64,000 nucleotides of DNA from Pirellula sp. (GTDB taxonomy: Bacteria > Planctomycetota > Planctomycetia > Pirellulales > Lacipirellulaceae): assembly GCA_013822725.1 (NCBI GenBank), contig PNKX01000017.1, positions 53,991 to 117,990 of the forward strand, in the 5' to 3' direction. The first letter of the stretch is position 1; every line of letters starts with the position of its first letter. The notes beneath the pieces are model-generated. The model saw only the letters and a list, made by a program, of their open reading frames with translations, made no database searches and had not been told where the DNA came from. Positions 53,821 to 63,520 of the stretch are shown here, one piece after another. Made by a program: the position numbers and the translations under genes.

Positions 53821-55728
53821 ATGAGCAAACGAACCCTCAGCGTCGCGAGTCTGCTGGCCCTGTTTGGACTGACCGGGTATGGCGCCCTCAGCTTGGCGAT
53901 CGCCGCCGACGTGCCGGCGCCGAAAGACCCGAAGGCCACTGCAGCCGCCCAATCGGCCGCAGCGCCCGCAGCCGACGCGAATCAGCCAAACGTCAACTGG
54001 TCGCAATGGGGCGGTTCTTCGATCCGCAACAACACGCCGGTCGGCAAGGACATTCCGACTGAGTGGGAGATCGGCGAGTTCGACTACAAGACCGGCGTCT
54101 GGGATCCTACCGACGCGCAAAACATCAAGTGGGTCTCGAAGCTCGGTTCGCAGACTTACGGCAACCCCGTCATCAACAACGGTAAGGTTTTCGTCGGCAC
54201 GAACAACGGCGGCGAATGGATCAAACGCTTTGCGCCGGGGACCGATCTCGGTTGCATGCTCGCCTTCGACATTAAGGACGGCAAGTTCCTGTGGCAGCAC
54301 ACCAACGAAAAGCATCCCGCCGGCCGCGTCTACGACTGGCCGCTGCAAGGCGTCTGCAGCGCCGCGTATGCCGAGGGTGATCGGATATGGTTCGTCACCA
54401 ATATGGGCGAGGTTCGCTGCCTCGACGCCGAAGGTTTTTACGACAAAGAGAACGATGGCCCGTATGTCGACGAGCAGAAGGTGATCGACGCCCAGATCGC
54501 TCAGCGCAAGGCGCAGATTGCGGCGCAGATCAAGCAATTGCAAGCGACGCCGAATCCTGACGCCAAGACGCAAGAAAAGATCGCCGCTCTGAACGCCCAG
54601 GCGACGAACATCTCGGCCAATCTGCAGCAGGAAGCCGACGTCGTCTGGATCTACGACATGATGAAGGAGATGGGCATCTCGCAGCACAATATGTGCAGCT
54701 GCTCGCTCACCGCCGCCGGTGACGTGTTGTTCGTCTGCACCTCCAACGGCGTCGACGTTGAGCACAATTACATCCCGGCGCCCGACGCGCCGAGCTTCTT
54801 CGCGATCGATAAAAACACCGGCAAGGTGTTGTGGACCGACAAGTCGCCCGGGCTGAACATCCACCACGGCCAATGGTCGTCGCCCGCTTACGGCGTGATC
54901 GACGGGCAAGCGCAGGTGATCTTCGGCGGCGGCGACGGCTATATCTACAGCTTCGACCCTGCGGGCGATAACGGCAAAAGCAAGCTGCTGTGGAAGTTCG
55001 ACTCGAATCCCAAAACCGCCAAGCTCGAACTGATGGGCAAGGGGACCCGCAACGACATCATTTCGACGCCGGTGATCTACGACAATAAGGTTTACGTCGC
55101 CACCGGGCAGGATCCTGAACATGGCGAAGGGGTCGGTACCTTCTGGTGCATCGATCCGACCAAGCGAGGCGACGTCAGCAAGGAACTCGCGTTCAACGCC
55201 TCCGACCCGAAGAACCCGATCGCTCACAAGCGCGTCCAAGCGGTCGTCGAGAAGGAAGGGGACTTTGCCCGGGCGAACCCGAACTCGGCGGTCGTGTGGG
55301 AATACAGCATCGATGATCGCGACGGCGACAAGGACATCGCGTTCGAGGAGCAGTTCCATCGCAGCATCGGCACGGCTGCGATCCGCGACGACATCCTCTA
55401 CATCGCCGACTTCAGCGGCCTGTTCCACTGCGTGAACGCCCAGACCGGCAAGGTGAACTGGGTCTACGACATGCTGTCGGCCGCGTGGGGCTCGCCGCTC
55501 ATCGTGGAAGACAAGGTCTATATCGGCGACGAGGATGGCGAGGTGTCGGTCTTCAAGCACTCGGCCGACCCGTCCGAAGCGATGAAGGAAGAAGACGGCG
55601 AGATGGTGCCGTTCTACGGCACGCGTAACATGGGAGCGAGCGTCTACGGCACTCCTGTCGTGGCAGGGAACGTCCTTTACATCGGCAACCAGACTCACCT
55701 GTTCGCGATCACGCCGGACGGAAAATGA
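53821..55728 (+). CDS. Secreted PQQ-like beta-propeller with an inserted coiled coil
   Basis: The 635-residue protein has a signal sequence (about 1-29, ending LAIAAD) and propeller blades such as FDIKDGKFLWQHTNEK, DKNTGKVLWTDKSP, FDPAGDNGKSKLLWKFDSNP, VNAQTGKVNWVYDM. Its entry motif is VNWSQWGGSSIRNNTP. Between blades, residues about 221-272 are a Gln/Ala-rich amphipathic helix (VIDAQIAQRKAQIAAQIKQL and the following stretch) that would project from the propeller. Cys-rich MCSCSL (about 292-297) is notable. The stop codon overlaps the ATG of the next gene (ATGA), implying translational coupling to a response-regulator-like protein. Confidence 0.9.
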   Translation: MSKRTLSVASLLALFGLTGYGALSLAIAADVPAPKDPKATAAAQSAAAPAADANQPNVNWSQWGGSSIRNNTPVGKDIPTEWEIGEFDYKTGVWDPTDAQNIKWVSKLGSQTYGNPVINNGKVFVGTNNGGEWIKRFAPGTDLGCMLAFDIKDGKFLWQHTNEKHPAGRVYDWPLQGVCSAAYAEGDRIWFVTNMGEVRCLDAEGFYDKENDGPYVDEQKVIDAQIAQRKAQIAAQIKQLQATPNPDAKTQEKIAALNAQATNISANLQQEADVVWIYDMMKEMGISQHNMCSCSLTAAGDVLFVCTSNGVDVEHNYIPAPDAPSFFAIDKNTGKVLWTDKSPGLNIHHGQWSSPAYGVIDGQAQVIFGGGDGYIYSFDPAGDNGKSKLLWKFDSNPKTAKLELMGKGTRNDIISTPVIYDNKVYVATGQDPEHGEGVGTFWCIDPTKRGDVSKELAFNASDPKNPIAHKRVQAVVEKEGDFARANPNSAVVWEYSIDDRDGDKDIAFEEQFHRSIGTAAIRDDILYIADFSGLFHCVNAQTGKVNWVYDMLSAAWGSPLIVEDKVYIGDEDGEVSVFKHSADPSEAMKEEDGEMVPFYGTRNMGASVYGTPVVAGNVLYIGNQTHLFAITPDGK

Positions 55729-56105
55729 AGAAGCGCGTTCTCGACGTCGGCAACTGCGGGCCCGATCACTCGTCGATCCGGCATTTTCTCGCCAAGCATT
55801 TCGAGTGCGAAGTGTTGCAGGCCGACGGAGCGGCCGACGCGCTGTCCGCACTGCGGAACGGCCAGATCGACCTAGTGCTGGTGAACCGCAAGCTCGACAT
55901 GGATTACTCGGACGGCATCGAGGTGATCCGTCAGATCAAAGACGCGGCCGACGTCGCCCACGTGCCGACGATGCTCGTGACCAACTACGAAGAGCATCAC
56001 GACGCGGCGCTAAAAATCGGCGCGTTGCGGGGCTTCGGCAAGCTCGATCTGGCGAAGCCGGAAACGGTCGAGAAACTGCAGCCGATCCTGGGTTCGGCAG
56101 ATTGA
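55725..56105 (+). CDS. Pseudo-receiver (response regulator-like) protein
   Basis: The 126-residue single-domain protein has the receiver fold: VLDVGNCGPDHSSIRHFLAK, DALSALRNGQIDLVLVNRKL, YSDGIEVIRQIKD, VPTMLVTNYEEHH and a late Lys106 in GFGKLDLAKP. Thr86 and Lys106 are in the usual positions of the conserved beta4 Thr and beta5 Lys, but the phospho-acceptor Asp after beta3 is Asn54 (LVLVNRKLD). It cannot be phosphorylated in the standard way and may act as a constitutive or ligand-controlled adaptor. Start ATG overlaps the PQQ gene's stop by four bases. No kinase or output domain is nearby; the cytoplasmic product coupled to a secreted propeller is unexpected. Confidence 0.85.
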   Translation: MKKRVLDVGNCGPDHSSIRHFLAKHFECEVLQADGAADALSALRNGQIDLVLVNRKLDMDYSDGIEVIRQIKDAADVAHVPTMLVTNYEEHHDAALKIGALRGFGKLDLAKPETVEKLQPILGSAD

Positions 56106-56292
56106 ACCGCCAAGGACGCCAAGGGAATACCAAGAAAAAGGAACCGCCGATAAACGCGAATGAACGCAGATAAAATCTATTTGCGTTTATCAGCGTTCAT
56201 CGGCGGTTCCTTCTATTACTGGATTCCGTCGTGCTGACCATGCCGTCGTGGTTCCATCTCCCCGCATTTCCTTGGCGCACTTGGCGGTTCAA
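56103..56292. repeat. Nested repeats H-I-I'-J-H' filling a convergent gap
   Basis: Outer family H arms are at 56104-56123 (AACCGCCAAGGACGCCAAGG) and 56270-56292 (CCTTGGCGCACTTGGCGGTT...). Within them a perfect inverted pair of family I lies at 56138-56157 and 56193-56212 (AAGGAACCGCCGATAAACGC / complement, one mismatch), and a family J arm at 56224-56253. The H-I/K-J-H order equals that at 35671-35887. Confidence 0.85.
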
Positions 56293-56320
56293 TTCTTCAG
56301 AACTCACAAACGGCCGAGAG

Positions 56321-56767
56321 CTACTCGACGATCTGCTCTTTGACGAGCTGGACAAAATGGGGCGACTTTCCCGACTTGGTCAAGTCGTCAGCCTTCTTGT
56401 CCGCTTCTTTGCGATCGCCGAATTCAAAGACGGCGACGCGGCGCATCGTCTGATTGAAGACGCCCCAGAAGGCCTTCAGGCGGACTTCCTTGGTGCGGAC
56501 GCGCTTGACGACCTTCTTCTTGACGGGGGCGCCGTCTGCCGACGCGGCGACCTTTTTAACGGCCTTCTTGGCGACCGGCTTTTTCGTAGCGACCGCTGCA
56601 GCGGCCTTCTTCACGACTTTTTTCTTCACAGGTGCGGGTGCTTTCTTGACGGCCTTTTTAGCGACCTTCTTCTTGACGCCAGCCGGCTTCACGGCGGCCT
56701 TGGCCCCCTTTTTTACGGGAGCCTTCTTCTTGGCTGGAGCAGCTTTCTTCGCTGGTTTTTTGGCCAT
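56321..56767 (-). CDS. Histone H1-like Lys/Ala-rich DNA-binding protein
   Basis: The 148-residue protein has a basic N-terminal half of (K/A)-rich repeats (AKKPAKKAAPAKKKAPVKKG, VKKKVAKKAVKKAPAPVKKK) resembling eukaryotic histone H1 C-terminal tails and bacterial H1-like proteins. A C-terminal folded segment of about 55 residues (RLKAFWGVFNQTMRRVAVFE, FGDRKEADKKADDLTKSGKS, PHFVQLVKEQIVE) resembles a small alpha/beta domain of unknown function. Lys/Ala-rich domains bind and condense DNA. Probably contributes to nucleoid organisation. Convergent with the pseudo-receiver gene. Confidence 0.88.
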   Translation of the reverse strand: MAKKPAKKAAPAKKKAPVKKGAKAAVKPAGVKKKVAKKAVKKAPAPVKKKVVKKAAAAVATKKPVAKKAVKKVAASADGAPVKKKVVKRVRTKEVRLKAFWGVFNQTMRRVAVFEFGDRKEADKKADDLTKSGKSPHFVQLVKEQIVE

Positions 56768-56864
56768 AGACCCGTACGTCCCCGTCGGTTAAAGGCAATC
56801 AGCTAGCTCCCGAAATGTAACCTATTGACATTCGATTGGCTAGCCGGCCTTGGGGACGCCGCGA

Positions 56865-57278
56865 CTAGAGGACGCTTCCTTCAATGATCACGCCGATCTT
56901 CTTCGCCCGCGCCGTAAGCGACGGTTGGAAGTAAACCATGGGCCGGAGTTTGAAGCTGCCGGGATGGGTCTTATATCGGTAGCGGGCGTAGAGGAAACTC
57001 GAGTCGACCATGTCGCGCGGCAGCTTCCCCTCGTCGACGAGTTTCACCACTTCGGCGATGTACTCGAAGTCGGCCTCGGTCTTCGCTTTCAAGCCGACGC
57101 GCAGCATGTCGTAGAGCTTGACTTGTCGCCCCCCCTCCTTCAAACGATCGGCAGGCGTGACGGGGCGGGGGAGGTTTTCGATCTCGATGGCACGGCCAGG
57201 CGTGCCGGTAAGGCCGACCCCAACCGCGGCCAGCAGGGCCGAGCAAGCGATCACGCGGAGCTTTGATTTGAATGTCAT
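56865..57278 (-). CDS. Secreted hypothetical protein
   Basis: No family was recognised. The 137-residue product has a signal peptide (about 1-30, VIACSALLAAVGVGLTGTPG) and a compact mature part: ENLPRPVTPADRLKEGGRQV, YDMLRVGLKAKTEADFEYIA, EVVKLVDEGKLPRDMVDSSF, LYARYRYKTHPGSFKLRPMV. It resembles conserved planctomycete secreted proteins of about 130 residues. The start at 57278 is set by GGGAG seven bases upstream. Divergent from the DUF1501 gene, sharing a gap of repeats. Confidence 0.82.
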   Translation of the reverse strand: MTFKSKLRVIACSALLAAVGVGLTGTPGRAIEIENLPRPVTPADRLKEGGRQVKLYDMLRVGLKAKTEADFEYIAEVVKLVDEGKLPRDMVDSSFLYARYRYKTHPGSFKLRPMVYFQPSLTARAKKIGVIIEGSVL

Positions 57279-57334
57279 GTCCGTTCTCCCTCGATAACTC
57301 GAACGTTCGCTACGCATGACTGACGTCGAGGCGA

Positions 57335-57393
57335 TTAGCCGGAGGGCCACGCCCTCCGGGACGCGCCCGGAGGCAAGTGCGCCTCCGGCTAGG
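57335..57393. repeat. Family G palindromes upstream of the secreted hypothetical protein
   Basis: Two hairpins lie side by side: GGAGGGC-CAC-GCCCTCC and GGAGGC-AAGTGC-GCCTCC, bounded by TTAGCC and GGCTAGG so the whole 59-base block is itself roughly palindromic. Confidence 0.75.
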
Positions 57394-57646
57394 GGCGAGT
57401 GTCGTTGCCGGCGCGTAGCTTGACCGCTATTTCGAGCCAACTTTTAGGGACGGCGGGCAGCGGCGGCAAGGCCGATTCGCCCGGGTGGAGCGGGTTAGAA
57501 CGGCCCAATTCGCCGAATTCTCCTGGCGACTCGACGCAAAGGGTTGTCCCCAACGGAGGGAAAATGGTCATAATGGAGGGAGTAGCACCGGGGGCGGGAC
57601 GCCCCGGCTCGCCGCGCTCACTCCTCATTACGCGAGACTAATCGCC

Positions 57647-59134
<1,488 letters not shown>

Positions 59135-59635
59135 AAGCTCGAACTGCTTATCACCACCACGACACGACGGACACGACGAAAAACATGAATTTGTGATTTC
59201 GTCTCCTACGTCGTGATCGTCGTGCCGCCGTGGTTCAATTAGCTTCTCTTCGATTCGCGCAAATCCGCGAAATCTGCGATAGTCCGCCCTCTAGCGGCAC
59301 ACGCTTTGCGACCGGAAAAATTCCTCGCAGCCGCTATTCCGCGAACTAAAATTACGGTGTAATGTCCGTCCCTCGCGAGTGAGAAATAGTCACGCTCGCG
59401 GGGATGGCGAACCGATGAGTTTGCTGCAACGTAACAAAGACTCCCACCCCTCGATGTTTGAGTCGGGGCCGCGGAGATAACAGATCAAGCTTCTGGTCAA
59501 GATTTCGGCGGGAGGACCATTTAATCGGATTAGGCCTGCATCGGCAACATGGCAGCGCGCAGCGCTGTTCGACGCACGTCTTTCTTCCAGCGACTCCACC
59601 CAGTCGCAATCAGGCCGGAAGTTTGTTACATGAAG
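59135..59635. other. Intergenic region: family J repeat, short hairpin, possible ncRNA body
   Basis: A family J/I-like block lies at about 59155-59285 ('acgacacgacggacacgacg' and 'gtcgtgccgccgtggttcaa' arms). A hairpin CCTCGCGAGTGA / TCACGCTCGCGGGG-type lies near 59371-59405. The stretch up to 59635 has no credible frame but is followed by a strong terminator, so it might be transcribed as a non-coding RNA. Confidence 0.45.
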
Positions 59636-59676
59636 AAGGTCGCGAGATTGGCACACGCCGCTCGCGACCTTTTTTG
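59636..59676 (+). terminator. Orphan Rho-independent terminator
   Basis: Stem AAGGTCGCGAG (59636-59646) and CTCGCGACCTT (59661-59671), followed by a run of T to 59675. No coding sequence ends just upstream on this strand; the nearest, DUF1501, stops 500 bases before. Confidence 0.85.
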
Positions 59677-59715
59677 TTGCGCGGAGCAAGTTAAAACCTC
59701 GCCAAACCACTCACC

Positions 59716-59774
59716 CCATTTAGCCGCGGGCGATAGCCCGCGAACCCGCCGCAAGCGGCGGGGCTAAATGGGCG
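59716..59774 (-). repeat. Family B palindrome, inverted copy
   Basis: On the minus strand it reads CATTTAGCC, hairpin CCCGCCGC-TT-GCGGCGGG, hairpin CGCGGGC-TAT-CGCCCGCG, nearly identical over some 47 bases to 36927-36975. Bounded by TTTAGC and GCTAAA. Confidence 0.88.
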
Positions 59775-59977
59775 TGGCGCGAGAGGCGGCGTTTGGTGCG
59801 CTGCTGGGAACTGGTGCTCACGCCGCGCGGCAGTGCTAGCATCCGATGCGTCACTCTTGTTCGCACGCGGCGGCAGTTGGTACAGTTCCGGCCGCAAAAT
59901 ACCGAGGTTAGATCTGGGGGCATACGCGCTCTTCAAGCGCCGCTCGCCCCGTGTAATCAGAAAAAAACGGTGACGCC

Positions 59978-60382
59978 ATGGAAGGCTTCGACGCAGCGCA
60001 GGGGGTCGTCATGAACGACTCCGCCCGGCAATTGGTCAACGACGTGCTGGTCTGGATCGGCTTCGGGACGGTGATCGGCCTGTTGGCCAAAGGGATCATG
60101 CCGGGCCGGGATCCGGGCGGCGCCATCGCCACGGTGCTGATGGGCGTCGGCGGCACGGTGATGGGCTGCGGCGTCGTGAGCCACTTCACCGAAGGCGAGC
60201 GGATCGTGCCCGTTAGCCCGCTCGGCATGCTCGTCGGCGTCGGCGGCACGCTGCTGATTCTGTTCTTCTACAAGCTGCTCGGAGGCTATTACTTCCTGGA
60301 AGGGGAGTATCAGACGCGCAACCATCGCTCGCGACTCGGCTACTCGAAGCAGCGCCGCAGCGCGGCGACGTATGAAGACTAA
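59978..60382 (+). CDS. GlsB/YeaQ/YmgE-family (transglycosylase-associated) membrane protein
   Basis: The 134-residue protein has three hydrophobic segments, with the family pattern WIGFGTVIGLLAKGIMPGRD, PGGAIATVLMGVGGTVMGCG and PLGMLVGVGGTLLILFFYKL. The C-terminal 25 residues are basic (RNHRSRLGYSKQRRS). Family members are small stress-related inner-membrane proteins of unknown mechanism. An alternative ATG at 60011 (MNDSARQL) is a plausible shorter start. Followed by the second family N repeat. Confidence 0.88.
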   Translation: MEGFDAAQGVVMNDSARQLVNDVLVWIGFGTVIGLLAKGIMPGRDPGGAIATVLMGVGGTVMGCGVVSHFTEGERIVPVSPLGMLVGVGGTLLILFFYKLLGGYYFLEGEYQTRNHRSRLGYSKQRRSAATYED

Positions 60383-60391
60383 ACCAAAAAA

Positions 60392-60483
60392 GTCAGTGGT
60401 CCGTTGTCCGTCGTCAGTGGCGGCTGTCGCAGAGGTTCGAGCCCCTGGCATTCGCAACTGACAACTGACCACGAACCACTGAC
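60392..60483. repeat. Large palindromic repeat, family N copy 2
   Basis: It starts GTCAGTGGTCC, has the core CTGTCGCAGAGG and ends with the 30-base block GCAACTGACAACTGACCACG plus AACCACTGAC, matching 10857-10886 with one difference. The outer ends (GTCAGTGGT / ACCACTGAC) pair. The rest of the gap to 60615 shows nothing. Confidence 0.85.
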
Positions 60484-60615
60484 GAAACCGCCGAACGGCA
60501 ACCGGCAGGCTGCAACCGAGATTTGGACACCGAGCATCTCGACCGAGCACTGCCGGCTGCCTTGCCGTGGAAAACCGCTTGGTGCAAAACCGCTAAGCGA
60601 TCTTCTCTCAAGTGA

Positions 60616-60648
60616 ATAGCCCCGACCAAAAGGCTTGGCCGGGGCTAG
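60616..60648 (-). terminator. Possible terminator of the TadG-like gene
   Basis: An imperfect hairpin TAGCCCCG...CGGGGCTA with inner CCAA/TTGG pairing, 31 bases beyond the stop of the minus-strand gene. It has no T-run, so it may be a weak or factor-dependent terminator. Confidence 0.45.
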
Positions 60649-60679
60649 ACCGTGCCGAACGACCGACGCAGCGTGAGCG

Positions 60680-62461
60680 TCAGTTTTCCGGAAATTCGTA
60701 CACCAACTTCGCCGGCGGAACTTTCGACGCGATCTGCTTGAACGCGTCTCGCAACTGAGTTTCCATCGCCCCCACGGTGCTGCCGCCCGGGACGTTGATG
60801 TAGATGCCGCCGCCGGCGTAAGCGATCGCTTCCATCAGGGCCCGATCTCCGTCGGCTCCCACGGCGAGCGTGTGGAGCGTCGCTCCACGGTCAATCGCCT
60901 TGGTCGCTTCCCAGAAAGCGTACTGCTTGTTCTTGTCGGTCGTCGTGTAGTTGGCGACGCCGTTGCCGTCGTAGTCGGTCCAGTCCTTCCATTTAAAGCT
61001 GGCCGGCAGGTTCCAACCCGACGGGTAGCGGTTCGCCTGACCGTCGGTCATGACGATCATCGTCGGCCGTGCGCCGTACCGCGAGAAGCCATCGTCATTG
61101 GCGTCGTTATCGACGCCCAAGAGCAGTTCACGACCTTTCAGGATGCCGTCGCCCATGCCGGTGTAGTCGTCGTAATGGCCGGCTTGATGGCGGACCTGAA
61201 TCGCATCGAGCGTCGCGTAGTCGTCCGTGATCGGATCGTGACTGATGTCGATGTTGACCTCGCCGTCGTGATGGTCCCATTCCTTCACGGCGTAAGTGCC
61301 GTAGCTCACGATGCCGACCTCGTCGCCGAAGTCGAGATCCGTGAGGAAGTCGAAGAAGAGCGACGTTCCTTGCTTCACCGCATGGAAGGGATAGTGCGGC
61401 GTCCGCCACAGATCTTCCGATTCGTACCAACCGTTCTTGCTGTTTTGCAAGTAGCTCAGCAGCGTGCGGTAGCCGTACTTTTGCTTGTACGTACCGCTAA
61501 GCCCCTTCGCATAGGTGATGTAAGCCTTCCATGCCGTGTCGTTGGCGCTGGCGCTCAGCTTCGCCTTGGGCGTGCCATTGCTGTTGCGGCCCGACTGCGG
61601 AAAGGGATACTTCGCCGACCCGTCGCCGTTGCGAGCGTTCAGCTGGAGCGTCGTGAAGATCGTGTTGACGTCGGTGCTGCTCACATAGGTGCCGGCGGCC
61701 GTCTTCACTTGGCCGAAGCCGGTGGACGGGAACTTGCTCGTCGTCGTGCTCGGCCACTTAGGATTCGCCGCTTGCAGCGAACTCCACATCGCGTCGAGTT
61801 GCGCCTCGACTTGCGTTTGAGCCAGCGCGCTGTCGACCAGCGTGCTGTCGTCGTTCATCGACGCGGAGAAGTCGAGCACCACCACCAGGTCGCGGGCCTC
61901 GACGAACGCCGTGGCCGACGTGGTCAGCGGCACTTTCGACCGACCGACCGCCCAACCGAACGCCAGCGGCAACTGCCCGTCGGGAGCGTTGACGTCTTCA
62001 TCCGTCTTACGACCCACGACCTTCACGACGTTGAACGGCGAGGAGTTCCACTGAATCGGCCAAGTTCCGTCCGCTTCGTTGTAGACGCGCTTGCCGAACA
62101 ACACGTCGTCGTTGGGATCGATGTACAACCCATTGGCTTCAGCCACTTGGACGGCCATCGCGCGGGCTTGATCCACCGCGATCGAATTGGCGTCGACGTT
62201 GGCCGAGCCTTCGCCTTGACCGGCGGCGTGGATGGCGGCCGAAATTTCTTGGGCCGCCGCCAACGCGGCGGCGTCGACGGCGTTCTGCATCTTCGTGCCG
62301 GTGAGCACCATTCGCCCGGCGTCGACCGACAGGGCGACGAAGGCGAAGAGCGCGACCAGGCAGAAGCCGGTGAGGACGAGAATGACGCCGCGTCGCCGCG
62401 TCGGCACGCTGCGCCGCTGCCGCGACGGAGTCCGTCGCTGGATGTCGGGGGTGAGTTTCAT
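60680..62461 (-). CDS. TadG-like pilus-assembly protein with von Willebrand factor A domain
   Basis: The 593-residue protein has the TadE/TadG N-terminus: basic segment, GVILVLTGFCLVALFAFVAL membrane helix, then SVDAGRMVLTGTKMQNAVDA AALAAAQEI. A vWA domain starts at 191 (DLVVVLDFSASMNDDS) with MIDAS residues D197, S199, S201 and later elements (DDYTGMGDGILKGRE, PTMIVMTDGQANRYPSG, LHTLAVGADGDRALMEAIAY). It is probably a surface protein in assembly of Flp/Tad-type pili. The start at 62461 has GGAG eight bases upstream. It lies downstream of two tadE-like genes on the same strand; the ATPase and secretin genes are not in the window. Confidence 0.92.
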   Translation of the reverse strand: MKLTPDIQRRTPSRQRRSVPTRRRGVILVLTGFCLVALFAFVALSVDAGRMVLTGTKMQNAVDAAALAAAQEISAAIHAAGQGEGSANVDANSIAVDQARAMAVQVAEANGLYIDPNDDVLFGKRVYNEADGTWPIQWNSSPFNVVKVVGRKTDEDVNAPDGQLPLAFGWAVGRSKVPLTTSATAFVEARDLVVVLDFSASMNDDSTLVDSALAQTQVEAQLDAMWSSLQAANPKWPSTTTSKFPSTGFGQVKTAAGTYVSSTDVNTIFTTLQLNARNGDGSAKYPFPQSGRNSNGTPKAKLSASANDTAWKAYITYAKGLSGTYKQKYGYRTLLSYLQNSKNGWYESEDLWRTPHYPFHAVKQGTSLFFDFLTDLDFGDEVGIVSYGTYAVKEWDHHDGEVNIDISHDPITDDYATLDAIQVRHQAGHYDDYTGMGDGILKGRELLLGVDNDANDDGFSRYGARPTMIVMTDGQANRYPSGWNLPASFKWKDWTDYDGNGVANYTTTDKNKQYAFWEATKAIDRGATLHTLAVGADGDRALMEAIAYAGGGIYINVPGGSTVGAMETQLRDAFKQIASKVPPAKLVYEFPEN

Positions 62462-62519
62462 GGCAGGGTCTCCGAAGAGCACGAGGGGCCGCGATCGTGC
62501 GGCGGGGCAGGAGGGGGGA

Positions 62520-63020
62520 TTAGTCGGTCACGACCGCTCGACCGTTCCGAAACGTGAGGGCGGCGGTCAGGCTGTAGTCGTTCGCATCACTGACGGGCGT
62601 ATAACTGACGTCGGAATAGGGGACGTCGACTCGCACTTGAAACAGCTCAAGATCATTCGCGGGATCGTCGAGATCAAAGTCATGATCAGGATCGTCCGCC
62701 GCGGTGACCTTGACGTTCACCTTCTCGGGATTGATGTTGTTCGAGGCGAGGTAATTTTTGACGTCGTCAATAAGCTTCTGATTAGCGGTCTTGCCGCCGA
62801 GCATCATCCCGGAGCGATCGAGCGCGGCGAAGCGAGCTCCTTCGCGAGCCGCGGTTTCCAACGTGTTCTGCACGCTATAGACCCGTGATAGTTCGATCAA
62901 TCCGACGATCACGGCTAACAGCAGCGGGGCGATCGCTGCAAATTCCACGGCGACGGCGCCGCGTCGTGCGGCTGACTGGACGCAACGTTTCCAACGTCGC
63001 TGATGAAGGGCGGGGGACAT
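62520..63020 (-). CDS. TadE family pseudopilin-like protein
   Basis: The 166-residue product opens with a basic stretch and the TadE segment RRGAVAVEFAAIAPLLLAVI VGLIELSRVYSVQNTLETAA REGARFA, i.e. a prepilin-like Glu near the helix start followed by the typical 'REGAR' pattern. The rest (VKNYLASNNINPEKVNVKVT, VRVDVPYSDVSYTPVSDAND YSLTAALTFRNGRAVVTD) is a beta-rich domain. It lies 58 bases upstream of the TadG-like gene and 26 bases downstream of another TadE gene; all three are probably co-transcribed. Confidence 0.92.
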   Translation of the reverse strand: MSPALHQRRWKRCVQSAARRGAVAVEFAAIAPLLLAVIVGLIELSRVYSVQNTLETAAREGARFAALDRSGMMLGGKTANQKLIDDVKNYLASNNINPEKVNVKVTAADDPDHDFDLDDPANDLELFQVRVDVPYSDVSYTPVSDANDYSLTAALTFRNGRAVVTD

Positions 63021-63046
63021 GGCATGGGCTTCCTATGTAGTGGACA

Positions 63047-63520
63047 TCACTCGTGTCGCATAAAGGCTTGGGCGTCGAGGGTGACGCCGGCCAGGAAAGG
63101 CATTGGAAGCACCGAAACGTCGTTGTAGTTGACGCTGGCGCGGACGACGAACATCTGACGAGGCTCGGCCTCGGAGACTTCCATAGGGGGCAAGGCCTGC
63201 ACCTCGGCGTCGGTCGTCGGCCAAACCGCGCCCGAATCCATCGAACTGGCGTCTTGCACGTAAACGTTCACCACGCTGGAGTCGATCGCCGTCCCCAACG
63301 TTTGGCGCACTTTGGCAACCACTTGGTTCGTGTTAGGCCCCTGCATCGATCCCATCCGCGCCGCCGTGCGACAACCGCTCTGCAGCAGGTTGATCACCAT
63401 CGTCGCGTGACCGAACTCGATGATCGCGAAGACCAGCAGCACATACACGGGCAACACTACAGCCGTTTCGACGACGGCCGTGCCGCGGCGTTGCGCCGAA
63501 CGTTTTTGCAGAGTGCGCAT
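63047..63520 (-). CDS. TadE family pseudopilin-like protein
   Basis: The 157-residue product has MRTLQKRSAQRRGTAVVETA followed by VVLPVYVLLVFAIIEFGHAT and the family continuation QSGCRTAARMGSMQG. The C-terminal domain includes VVNVYVQDASSMDSG and VVRASVNYNDVSVLPMPFLA. The start at 63520 is chosen because the family pattern begins there; the frame runs to 63718 with Arg-rich translation. First gene of the tadE-tadE-tadG-like set. Confidence 0.92.
   Translation of the reverse strand: MRTLQKRSAQRRGTAVVETAVVLPVYVLLVFAIIEFGHATMVINLLQSGCRTAARMGSMQGPNTNQVVAKVRQTLGTAIDSSVVNVYVQDASSMDSGAVWPTTDAEVQALPPMEVSEAEPRQMFVVRASVNYNDVSVLPMPFLAGVTLDAQAFMRHE

Noticed and set aside
53599..55851. 750-residue minus-strand frame
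   Set aside because: Antisense to the second PQQ gene; no signal peptide or domain.
60430..60460. tRNA-like T-loop sequence 'ggttcgagcccc'
   Set aside because: It sits in the core of the family N repeat; no acceptor, D or anticodon arms can be folded around it, and the other copy does not keep the motif.
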